Shown here: in pieces, positions 1 to 5,692 of the stretch
Position numbering within the stretch: position 1 is the first letter of the stretch
Layout of the letters: every line of letters starts with the position of its first letter
DNA from: Phycisphaerales bacterium
GTDB taxonomy: Bacteria; Planctomycetota; Phycisphaerae; Tepidisphaerales; Tepidisphaeraceae
Length of the DNA: 8,365 nucleotides
Assembly (NCBI GenBank): GCA_003153655.1
Contig: PMAK01000218.1
Location: forward strand, 45,426-53,790
Direction of reading: 5' to 3'
Notes under the pieces: model-generated
What the model was told of the DNA's origin: nothing
Database searches by the model: none
The model's input: the letters and a program-made list of their open reading frames with translations, nothing else
Translations under genes and position numbers: made by a program

Positions 1-1
1 C

Positions 2-979
2 CGATTCGAACCCAAACGCGGCCAGCCCGACACCAAGCGAATCATCAACACCGCCAAATGGTTCGTCGAGCGCGGCTGCCTCGTCAAAGGCCATCCTCTC
101 TGCTGGCACACCGTCGGCGCCGATTGGCTCCTCCCACTCTCCAACGCCGAGATCATCCAGGCCCAGCGCTCCCGCATCACCCGCGATGTCAAAGATTTCA
201 CCGGCCCGATCGACATGTGGGACGTCATCAACGAAGTCGTCATCATGCCGATCTTCGACAAGTACGACAACGGCATAACTCGCATCTGCCGCGAGCTGGG
301 CCGCATCGGCATCATCCGCATGACCTTCGACGCCGCCCGCGCCGCCAATCCCCGCGCCACCCTCCTCCTAAACGATTTCGATCTCTCCGCAGCCTTCGAA
401 TGCCTCATCGAAGGCGTCCTCGAAGCCGGCATCAAAATCGACGCACTCGGCCTCCAATCCCACATGCACCAGGGCTACTGGGGCGTGGAAAAAACCCTCG
501 GCATCTTGGAACGCTACGCCCGATACAAACTCCCCATCCATTTCACCGAAAACACCCTCGTCTCCGGAAAAATCATGCCCCCCGAAATCGTCGACCTCAA
601 CGACTATCAAGTCGATAGCTGGCCCACGACCCCCGAAGGCGAAGCCCGCCAAGCCCAGGAAGTCGTCCAACATTACAAAACCCTCTTCGCCCACCCATCC
701 GTCGAAGCCGTAACCTGGTGGGGCCTCGAAGACGGCGGCTGGCTCAAAGCCCCATCAGGACTCGTCCGCGCCGACCACTCCCCCAAACCCGCCTACGACA
801 ACCTCCTCAAACTAGTCAAAGGCGACTGGTGGCTCCCCCCCACAAAATTCACCACAAACCCCCAAGGCCAGCTCCAATTCACCGGCTACCTGGGCGAATA
901 CACCGCATCATCCGCAGGCAAAACAAAATCAATCCACCTAACTCAAAAGGGCCCCGCAAATTTAGAACTGCAACTCTGA
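2..979 (+). CDS. GH10 endo-beta-1,4-xylanase, 5' end outside the window
   Basis: This is the C-terminal 325 residues of a glycoside hydrolase family 10 enzyme, which cleaves the beta-1,4-xylose backbone of xylan with retention of configuration. The reading frame is open from base 2, so the true start lies upstream and any signal peptide cannot be seen. Family landmarks appear in order: KGHPLCWHT (about residues 31-39 of the fragment), WDVINEVV with the presumed acid/base Glu at fragment residue 78 (bases 233-235), LLNDF, GLQSHMH, and IHFTENT with the presumed nucleophile Glu at residue 183 (bases 548-550). WWGLEDGGW and PKPAYDNLL then close the barrel. The nucleophile motif is TEN rather than the textbook TELD. 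About 50 residues follow the barrel and look like the short beta-rich tail seen in some GH10 proteins. No terminator was found after the TGA. The next plus-strand gene is about 1.5 kb away. Confidence 0.93.
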   Translation, partial: RFEPKRGQPDTKRIINTAKWFVERGCLVKGHPLCWHTVGADWLLPLSNAEIIQAQRSRITRDVKDFTGPIDMWDVINEVVIMPIFDKYDNGITRICRELGRIGIIRMTFDAARAANPRATLLLNDFDLSAAFECLIEGVLEAGIKIDALGLQSHMHQGYWGVEKTLGILERYARYKLPIHFTENTLVSGKIMPPEIVDLNDYQVDSWPTTPEGEARQAQEVVQHYKTLFAHPSVEAVTWWGLEDGGWLKAPSGLVRADHSPKPAYDNLLKLVKGDWWLPPTKFTTNPQGQLQFTGYLGEYTASSAGKTKSIHLTQKGPANLELQL

Positions 980-1000
980 TCAACTCAAAGAATCCCTGCA

Positions 1001-1068
1001 TGATCTGTGTGCATCTGATTTTCATCTGTGGCAAAAATTCTTCTCTGCGCTCTCCGCGATCTCCGCGG
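1001..1068. repeat. Short-period imperfect tandem motifs, candidate dispersed intergenic repeat
   Basis: Two adjoining blocks are seen. Bases 1001-1030 carry three copies of a CATCTG-like unit spaced about 10 bp apart (tgatctgtg, gcatctgat, tcatctgtg). Bases 1042-1068 are three head-to-tail 9-bp units: tctctgcgc, tctccgcga, tctccgcgg, consensus TCTCYGCGN. The block lies just after the xylanase stop codon and is followed by an A/T-rich stretch. Similar word-like motifs occur between genes in some Planctomycetota and Verrucomicrobiota genomes, as far as I recall, but copy number cannot be judged from one window. Confidence 0.55.
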
Positions 1069-1280
1069 TAAAAATTTAATTTTTAAAAAATCTCCCGATT
1101 TCCAAAAAACACGACCAAAACTTTCGCCCATTGGACACTAGATATAGAGGGCATCGCTTTTTTTCTAAGTGACAGCCCAACGCAACATCAACCGGGAAAG
1201 CCTCCATGACCACAAACGCCCTATACATCGCCCAGAAACAATAAATCATCGAGGGGAAATCCAACACCATCTCGAAAAAA
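1069..1280. other. Intergenic stretch without a recognisable gene
   Basis: This A/T-richer stretch contains no ORF with coding character. The minus-strand ORF that spans it has no recognisable family, is rich in Cys, Phe and Trp, and begins in the 10-bp repeat. No intrinsic terminator or convincing promoter was seen. Confidence 0.6.
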
Positions 1281-1320
1281 CCGGACATTTCGGGACATTT
1301 TCGGACATTTTCGGACATCT
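1281..1320. repeat. Four-copy 10-bp tandem repeat (consensus TCGGACATTT)
   Basis: Bases 1281-1320 read as four consecutive 10-bp units: ccggacattt, cgggacattt, tcggacattt, tcggacatct. Each unit differs from the consensus by at most one base. On the minus strand the repeat would encode MSENVRKCPEMSG at the start of an 80-codon ORF (1076-1318), which I regard as a by-product of the repeat and not as a gene. The period is close to one helical turn. The repeat directly abuts the degraded gene fragments that follow. Confidence 0.85.
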
Positions 1321-1520
1321 ATTGTCCAGCCCGATTCAACGAAAATCCCGCGACCGGAATTCATGCCCGGCCAGCAAGTCACTCAACCGAGCAGCGTCGA
1401 CCCCGAAAGCATCCCATCAAACGCACTGAACTTCGCCCCCGGCTTCGCGCTGATAACAACCTTCCCACCCGTAAACGCCCCATGCCGTTTCGGATCCATA
1501 TAGATGTCAACCAGTGCTTT
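1321..1520 (-). pseudogene. SRPBCC/AHSA1-like fragment, central part with stops and a frameshift
   Basis: Reading the minus strand from about 1517 down to the stop at 1383-1385 gives KALVDIYMDPKRHGAFTGG, then KVVISAKPGAKFSAFDG, then MLSGSTLLG and a TGA. The FTGG, KFSAFDG and SGSTL landmarks match the N-terminal half of SRPBCC-fold proteins related to activator of Hsp90 ATPase (AHSA1). That family normally continues for about 80-100 more residues. Past the stop, another frame reads AGHEFRSRDFR, which resembles the following segment of the family, so at least one frameshift and one stop interrupt the gene. No start codon or ribosome binding site lies at its 5' end. A matching N-terminal piece with a good start site lies at 2187-2264, so the two may come from one split gene or from two decayed copies. 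The family call is from motif recognition and has not been checked by search. Confidence 0.6.
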
Positions 1521-1594
1521 TCCACGATCTCCGGAATGATGACCGCTATAAGCCGATGCGGATACCGGGTGGTAATTTTGTCGATGTGTTCCAG
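1511..1594 (-). pseudogene. Possible APC amino-acid permease C-terminal fragment
   Basis: A 28-codon minus-strand stretch, in a different frame from the BON gene that overlaps it, reads LEHIDKITTRYPHRL followed by IAVIIPEIVEKHW. This resembles the soluble C-terminal tail of some APC-superfamily amino-acid permeases, where a helix and an IPE-(I/F/L)-V-x-(K/R)-(H/R)-W strand precede an LLHNQ motif. Here the LLHNQ motif is absent. The similarity stops at the Trp (1511-1513), where the SRPBCC-like fragment takes over. A stop codon (1604-1606) lies four codons upstream. It is short and recognised by eye, so it may be coincidence. Confidence 0.35.
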
Positions 1595-1866
1595 TTCAGA
1601 GAATTAACCACAGCTTCGGCAATTTCCGAATCTTTGCGTTTGTGGACCCCGGTGAGATTCACTTCTATCTCTTCAGCGATAGCCTTGACGCCTTCCACGC
1701 GTTGGGTAGCTCGCTCTGCGGCCCACTTTTCCGCGTAATGCGGAACCGTGCCGCTCAGTGTCACGACTCCATCCTTGGCAACGACGCTGATCTCGCTCGA
1801 AGTCACGGTTGGTTCCCACCGCAGTTCCTCCATCACGTCGTTCTTCAGTTGTGCATCCGTTCTCAT
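1546..1866 (-). CDS. BON-domain protein, apparently truncated at the 3' end
   Basis: BON domains are small alpha/beta modules of stress and envelope proteins such as OsmY, thought to bind lipid or membrane surfaces. The 106-residue product begins MRTDAQLKNDVMEEL. One full BON domain covers residues about 3-72, with the typical VVAKDGVVTLSGTV and GVKAIAEEIEV segments. A second domain starts at about residue 78 (DSEIAEAVVNSLNW) but is lost after residue 92. The last 14 residues (NTSTKLPPGIRIGL) do not look like BON. Related soil-bacterial proteins usually have two or three domains over about 200 residues, so this copy seems cut. I chose the ATG at 1864-1866 because AGGTG lies 5 nt upstream; an in-frame ATG at 1885-1887 would add 7 residues but lies close to the terminator. 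The lost 3' end coincides with the permease-like and SRPBCC-like fragments. The first domain shows no defects, so the gene may still be expressed. No signal peptide is visible. Confidence 0.72.
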   Translation of the reverse strand: MRTDAQLKNDVMEELRWEPTVTSSEISVVAKDGVVTLSGTVPHYAEKWAAERATQRVEGVKAIAEEIEVNLTGVHKRKDSEIAEAVVNSLNWNTSTKLPPGIRIGL

Positions 1867-1892
1867 TTCAACACCTGTCCTCGCCATAGGCG

Positions 1893-1948
1893 AAAAAAAA
1901 GCCGACGTGATCAGATCCCGAGGCTTCGGGATTCAATCACGTCGGCTT
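1893..1948 (-). terminator. Strong intrinsic terminator on the minus strand
   Basis: A perfect 13-bp inverted repeat (AAGCCGACGTGAT at 1899-1911 with its complement at 1936-1948) encloses a second 7-bp stem (ATCCCGA at 1915-1921 with 1926-1932) and a 4-nt GGCT loop. On the minus strand the hairpin is followed directly by eight T residues (1893-1900). This is a textbook rho-independent terminator for leftward transcription. It ends about 27 nt before the BON start codon, and no intact leftward gene precedes it. It may end the decayed SRPBCC-like gene at 2264, end an unseen small RNA, or act as an attenuator for the BON gene. Confidence 0.85.
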
Positions 1949-2186
1949 ACTCTGCAACCGGCCCCCCCGGAACAATCGGAGTGCCTTTTATCTAGTCGTC
2001 CGACTACTTGTATTCATTCGTCATCTAAGAGCCGTAGGTTAACTCTCACCGCACGCTACACCGTAGGACCGTGGCCTGGATATATAGCAACGCGCAATAT
2101 CGCACGCTTGGAAATATAAGCGAACACGCCGCGCTTCCGGCAATGGCCAGAGCTTGTTCCACTGACTGTCCAATCCAGAATCCCGA
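1949..2186. other. Non-coding spacer between the terminator and the SRPBCC-like start
   Basis: All three minus-strand frames carry stops and none resembles a known protein. The heptamer CCGTAGG occurs twice (2032-2038 and 2061-2067). An AT-rich TATATA run lies near 2080-2086, but no well-spaced -35 partner was found. Apart from the palindrome listed separately, I see nothing firm. Confidence 0.5.
1993..2006. promoter_or_regulatory. Perfect palindrome, possible operator
   Basis: TAGTCG and CGACTA are exact inverted 6-bp arms separated by 2 bp (TC on the plus strand). The site lies between the SRPBCC-like start and the terminator, about 130 bp upstream of the BON start. Its size and symmetry suit a dimeric regulator, but short palindromes also arise by chance. 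Confidence 0.3.
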
Positions 2187-2264
2187 TTAAACGGAATATC
2201 CCTGCTCATACAGCTTTTTCGCGGACGCCGAAAAATGAACCGATTGTTCGATTGTCTTGCTCAT
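2187..2264 (-). pseudogene. SRPBCC/AHSA1-like N-terminal fragment with an intact start site
   Basis: The minus strand has ATG at 2262-2264 preceded by GGAG (2272-2275) with a 7-nt spacer, a very good translation start. The 25-codon frame reads MSKTIEQSVHFSASAKKLYE, then QGYSV and TAA. The first 20 residues match the usual opening of SRPBCC/AHSA1-like proteins (M-x-K-T-I-x-Q-S-V, then ASAKKLYE). Homology should continue with a DxYMDPKxHxAFTGG segment, which is found instead at about 1520-1450 on the same strand. The gene is therefore broken right after residue 20. It is probably dead, although a 25-residue peptide could still be made. The pairing with the downstream fragment is an inference. 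Confidence 0.55.
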
Positions 2265-2467
2265 ATTCTTTCTCCACACATTCCAACTGATAGCTCTCTC
2301 ACATTATTCCCGTCAACCCCGTCTCCGCAAGACAGACATGTAATGCGTCTCACCAAGTCGCCGCGCCGGAAAAAAATCCGGCGTTAATCCCCACCGCGCC
2401 CGCCTCCGATGATTCATAGAGACTTTCAATTCCAGCCAACTGTGGCTCAGGGGAGCAGAGACAGAAA
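2265..2467. other. Divergent spacer upstream of the histidine kinase
   Basis: This gap separates the leftward SRPBCC-like start from the rightward kinase, so it should hold promoters for both, but none is clear by eye. A short hairpin (CGCCGGA at 2364-2370, six-A loop, TCCGGCG at 2377-2383) is present without a following T run. GGGGAG lies about 14 nt before the kinase ATG, rather far for a standard ribosome binding site. Confidence 0.5.
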
Positions 2468-4129
2468 ATGCGAGTTCGCTTTCCATCGTTCCCAGGCCTT
2501 CTGCTCGCAGCACAACTCGCCGCGTGCATCATCCTATTCCATCACCCCGATCTCCCATCACACGCGATCTGCATCGCCGGCATTCTCACCATCCTCCTCA
2601 TCGCCGCCTGGATAATCCGTAGCGACGTCGCCCGCCGCCGCACCGTCGAATCCCTCCGGCAATTAAGCGCCGCCCTCGATCACGCCACCGAGGGAATCGC
2701 CCGCCTCGACCCCAAAGGAAACTATCTCGCCGTCAGCGCGCTATACGCCCGATGCTGCGGCTACGAACCCTCCGAAATGATCGGCCAGCATTGGACCCTC
2801 ATTCTCCATCCACCCGACCGCCAGAAAATGACCAAGGCCCTCGACCAGATGCTCCACAGCGGCGTCGCCGAAGTCGGCTCCATCGCCCGTCGAAAAGACG
2901 GCTCCCTCTTCCACAACCACGTCGCCCTCGTCGCCCTCCGCGACGAGAACGGAAAACTCCTCGGCCACCACCGATTCATGAAGGACATCACCCTACGCAA
3001 AATATCCGAAGCCGCGCTCTGCGCCAGCGAGCGGCGATTCCGCGTCCTTGCCGCTCACGCACCGGTTGGAATCTTCCAGTGCAACACCGAGGGCCGATGC
3101 TCCTACGTCAACACCCGCTGGATCGACATGACCGGCATTAATCCCAGGCAAGCAAAACGCGACGGCTGGTTTACCGCGCTAAATCCAGACGACCAAAGCG
3201 AAATAACCGCCTCCTGGAAACAAGCCGCCGCCGCTGGCAAACAATGGAACGCCGAACTCCGTTTCGGCCCCACCGGCGCCAACGCCATTCGCGTCTCCTG
3301 CAGCACCGCCCCGATTCGAAACGAAGCCGGCGATATCGACAGCTACATCGGAATCATCACCGATATCACCACCCTCAAGGAAAGCGAAGAAAAACTCTCC
3401 CACCAAAGCGAAGAACTCCGCCGCAGCAACCGCGAGCTCGAACAATTCGCCTACATCGCCAGCCACGATCTTCAGGAGCCGCTCCGCATGATCTCCAGCT
3501 ATACCCAGTTGCTCGATCGCCGTTACCGCGGAAAGCTCGGCTCCGACGCCGATGAATTCATCGCCTACGCCGTCGAAGGCGCCACCCGCATGCGCAGCCT
3601 GATCGATAATGTCCTGGATTTCGCCCGCGTCTCGCGCGAATCTCCGCCCGATGAGCCAACCGAACTGCAACCGCTGCTATCCGCCGTCCTCACTGATCTC
3701 GCCGCCGTCATCCGCGAGAAAAATGCCCAGATCACCAGCGATCCGCTTCCCCTCGTCGCCGGAAATTCCTCCCAACTGCGGCAGGTCTTGCAGAACCTCA
3801 TTGGCAACGCAATCAAGTTCTGCAAGCGCCCGCCGCGAATCCACATCGAGGCCCGCCGCGGCGACAACAACTGGTCCATCTCCGTCCGCGACAACGGCAT
3901 CGGCATCGATCCGAACCACCTCGACAAAATATTCCAGGCCTTCCAACGCCTCCACGGCCATTCCGAATTCGCCGGCAACGGCATCGGCCTCGCCGTCTGC
4001 AAGCAGATCGTCGAACGTCACGGCGGATCCATCCGCGCCGATTCCAGACCCAACGAGGGCAGCACCTTCATATTCACGCTCCCTGCCGCCAGACCTGAAC
4101 CAGCCGGCCTGGAGCCATCAATCACATGA
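2468..4129 (+). CDS. Membrane-anchored PAS-PAS sensor histidine kinase
   Basis: This 553-residue sensor kinase should autophosphorylate on His and pass the phosphate to a response regulator, most likely the one encoded next. The N-terminus has two hydrophobic segments (about residues 9-25 and 32-50) separated by a very short loop, so sensing is probably cytoplasmic. PAS domain 1 spans about 65-178 and ends in FMKDITLRK. PAS domain 2 spans about 184-303 and ends in GIITDITTLK. A charged coiled linker (about 304-325) leads to the H-box FAYIASHDLQEPLRM, with His333 as the phosphoacceptor. The ATPase domain shows the N-box (LQNLIGNAIKF, Asn443/Asn447), G1 box DNGIGI (475-480), F-box IFQAFQRLHG and G2 box GNGIGLAV (503-510). 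The ASHDLQEPLR H-box is typical of bacteriophytochrome-type kinases that pair with Rcp1-like regulators. No GAF or PHY domain is present, so light sensing is not indicated and the ligand is unknown. The stop codon overlaps the first possible start of the next gene. Confidence 0.95.
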   Translation: MRVRFPSFPGLLLAAQLAACIILFHHPDLPSHAICIAGILTILLIAAWIIRSDVARRRTVESLRQLSAALDHATEGIARLDPKGNYLAVSALYARCCGYEPSEMIGQHWTLILHPPDRQKMTKALDQMLHSGVAEVGSIARRKDGSLFHNHVALVALRDENGKLLGHHRFMKDITLRKISEAALCASERRFRVLAAHAPVGIFQCNTEGRCSYVNTRWIDMTGINPRQAKRDGWFTALNPDDQSEITASWKQAAAAGKQWNAELRFGPTGANAIRVSCSTAPIRNEAGDIDSYIGIITDITTLKESEEKLSHQSEELRRSNRELEQFAYIASHDLQEPLRMISSYTQLLDRRYRGKLGSDADEFIAYAVEGATRMRSLIDNVLDFARVSRESPPDEPTELQPLLSAVLTDLAAVIREKNAQITSDPLPLVAGNSSQLRQVLQNLIGNAIKFCKRPPRIHIEARRGDNNWSISVRDNGIGIDPNHLDKIFQAFQRLHGHSEFAGNGIGLAVCKQIVERHGGSIRADSRPNEGSTFIFTLPAARPEPAGLEPSIT

Positions 4130-4137
4130 CCAACTTC

Positions 4138-4144
4138 GGAGGAG
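4138..4144 (+). promoter_or_regulatory. Ribosome binding site deciding the response-regulator start
   Basis: GGAGGAG lies just before the ATG at 4147 and is the strongest Shine-Dalgarno-like site in the window. It supports starting at 4147 and not at the in-frame ATG at 4126, which overlaps the kinase stop (ATGA) and has no purine-rich leader. Confidence 0.75.
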
Positions 4145-4146
4145 AT

Positions 4147-4677
4147 ATGCACGAGTTCTTGGATGACTATCAGCAGATCGTCGCGACGCTTCCAGAAGAG
4201 GATGTTGAGCCCCCGCCTCTCCCAAAGCTCCAGGCGATCACCCCGCGCCAACGGCCCAGGGAAATCCTGCTCGTCGAGGACAACGAAGCCGATGTCCGCC
4301 TCATCCGCGAAGCGTTTCGCGAGGCAGGCTCATCTCACCATATCACCGTCGCCCACGACGGCGAAGAAGCCCTCGAACTCCTAAGAGGCACCGGCCTATT
4401 CGGCTCAGCCCCGCGACCGGATTTAATTATCCTCGACCTCAATCTACCAAAAAAAGACGGCCGGCAGGTCCTGGCCGAAGCCAAACAGGAAGCGATCCTT
4501 CAGCGAATCCCCGTGATCGTGCTAACCAACTCCAACGCCCCGCGCGATGTCCGCGCCTGTTACGATCATCGCGCCAACTGTTACATCCGCAAGCCCCTGA
4601 GCTTCGATGAATTCATCGCGACGGTGAAATCCATCGAACACTTCTGGCTAAGCGAGGTGCTGCTGCCCGCGGCATAA
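4147..4677 (+). CDS. Single-domain response regulator, Rcp1-like, with an N-terminal extension
   Basis: This 176-residue protein is a stand-alone receiver domain. It should accept phosphate from the upstream kinase and signal through protein contacts, as there is no DNA-binding or enzymatic output domain. Numbered from the ATG at 4147, the acidic pair is Glu44-Asp45 (LLVEDNEADVRLI), the phosphoacceptor is Asp97 (LIILDLNLPKKDG), the switch residue is Thr127 (VIVLTNS) and the conserved Lys is Lys149 (YIRKPLS). The long beta3-alpha3 region and the ending SIEHFWLSEVLLP are typical of the Rcp1 type found beside phytochrome-like kinases. The first roughly 38 residues (MHEFLDDYQQIVATLPEED, then a Pro-rich stretch) are extra, since such regulators usually start almost at the receiver. 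An alternative start at 4126 adds 7 residues. Translation is probably coupled to the kinase. The stop lies 7 bp from that of the convergent esterase. Confidence 0.93.
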   Translation: MHEFLDDYQQIVATLPEEDVEPPPLPKLQAITPRQRPREILLVEDNEADVRLIREAFREAGSSHHITVAHDGEEALELLRGTGLFGSAPRPDLIILDLNLPKKDGRQVLAEAKQEAILQRIPVIVLTNSNAPRDVRACYDHRANCYIRKPLSFDEFIATVKSIEHFWLSEVLLPAA

Positions 4678-4684
4678 AGTAAAT

Positions 4685-5671
4685 TTAATTTGCCTCTTGG
4701 GCCGATCGGGTGGCAGCGCCTCGGAAAGCGCGCTCGGTCACATCGTGCGGATCATATGAGCGCGGATAATCGCGCCAGAGCCAGCGCATCATTTCCGGAT
4801 AGATCGCGCCCCCCTGCTTCTGGCCATGCAGGCCAATTCCCCAGGTGTAATTCACGTCGTATCCCTTCCGCTTCAGCGCCTCCATGAGCCGGACATTCTG
4901 GTAATGCCAGTCGCGGTTCGGATCATAGTTGTCGCCGCGAAGGGCGCGATTGTCATTGACGCCATCCTGGAGAAAAATACGGATCGGCTTCTTCTCGCCG
5001 GCAAGAATTTTCTCGGGATAAACGTATCCGCCGTGGATATTTACAAAGCTGCCGACCGTACTGATGACCTTGCGGAATTGATCCGATCTCTCCCACGCGA
5101 CCGTGAATGCCGCGATCGCTCCGGAACTGGACCCGGCGATGGCATGCATCTCCGGATCGGCCGAAATGTTGTACTGCTTCGTGATGACGGGCATCAATTC
5201 ATTCACAATCACCCTCGCGTATTTGTCATCCAGCGTGTTGTATTCAATCCCGCGATTGGTGGTTTTATCCCCCCAATTCCCAGGCGTCGCCTCCGGCTGC
5301 CGCGGCGTTCTTCCCGGATTAATAAACACGGCAATGATCACCGGAATCTCCCGACGCCAGATCAAGTTGTCCAGCACGTTCGGTATCCGCAAATCCCCGC
5401 CCGGGTCGATCATGGCCTGACCATCATTGAAAACCATCAGCGCCGCCGGCCGCGAAGGATCGTATTGCTGTGGAACATATACCCAATACGTATGACTCGT
5501 GCCGGGAAAAACTTCGCTCGGCAAAGTCGTCGGGCCAATCAGCCTCCCCTTCGGCACCCTATCCTGCGGAAGCGAATCCGGACCCAGCTTGTAAAAATCG
5601 TCTTCGCCGGCCGCTAACGCGCTGGCTGCGGCCGACAGCACAACAAGCAAACAAATAAACACGCGTTTCAT
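4685..5671 (-). CDS. Secreted alpha/beta-hydrolase esterase (Fes/esterase-D, CE1-like)
   Basis: The 328-residue product begins with a clear signal peptide ([20 protein letters not shown], likely cut near residue 20), so it acts in the periplasm or outside the cell. The fold is that of the putative esterase family that includes enterochelin esterase Fes, esterase D and CE1 feruloyl/acetyl-xylan esterases. Visible landmarks are [11 protein letters not shown] and [11 protein letters not shown] near the start, the nucleophile elbow [11 protein letters not shown] with Ser182, [10 protein letters not shown] with a candidate catalytic Asp236, and [21 protein letters not shown] with candidate His282. 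These suggest an intact Ser-Asp-His triad. The substrate cannot be read from the sequence; nearby carbohydrate enzymes make an ester on a plant polysaccharide plausible, while siderophore hydrolysis is less likely without iron-uptake genes. The start has a purine-rich GAAGGG about 4 nt upstream. It lies 21 nt behind mscL and is probably cotranscribed with it. Confidence 0.85.
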   Translation of the reverse strand: MKRVFICLLVVLSAAASALAAGEDDFYKLGPDSLPQDRVPKGRLIGPTTLPSEVFPGTSHTYWVYVPQQYDPSRPAALMVFNDGQAMIDPGGDLRIPNVLDNLIWRREIPVIIAVFINPGRTPRQPEATPGNWGDKTTNRGIEYNTLDDKYARVIVNELMPVITKQYNISADPEMHAIAGSSSGAIAAFTVAWERSDQFRKVISTVGSFVNIHGGYVYPEKILAGEKKPIRIFLQDGVNDNRALRGDNYDPNRDWHYQNVRLMEALKRKGYDVNYTWGIGLHGQKQGGAIYPEMMRWLWRDYPRSYDPHDVTERAFRGAATRSAQEAN

Positions 5672-5692
5672 CGAGCCCTTCTATCTGATCGC

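Noticed and set aside
215..979. ATG at 215 as the xylanase start
   Set aside because: The frame is open and homologous upstream to base 2, and the KGHPLCWHT motif lies before this ATG, which is the Met of the MWDVINE catalytic motif.
1135..1150. NrdR-box-like sequence acactagatatagagg
   Set aside because: It matches the general NrdR consensus at about 13 of 16 positions, but the usual second box about 31 bp away is missing and no ribonucleotide reductase gene is nearby.
1206..1244. 12-codon plus-strand ORF MTTNALYIAQKQ
   Set aside because: Too short, with only a weak purine stretch upstream and no supporting context.
1076..1318. Minus-strand ORF of 80 codons
   Set aside because: It starts inside the 10-bp tandem repeat, has no recognisable family and no ribosome binding site, and spans A/T-rich spacer.
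2364..2383. Hairpin upstream of the kinase as a terminator
   Set aside because: The 7-bp stem has its A run in the loop and no T tract after the stem on either strand.
3179..3670. Minus-strand ORF of 163 codons opposite the histidine kinase
   Set aside because: Shadow of the kinase coding frame; the product is low-complexity Gly/Ala/Val-rich sequence.
4826..5617. Plus-strand ORF of 263 codons opposite the esterase
   Set aside because: It is antisense to a gene with a clear signal peptide and catalytic motifs; its translation has no family signature and is typical of a GC-rich shadow frame.
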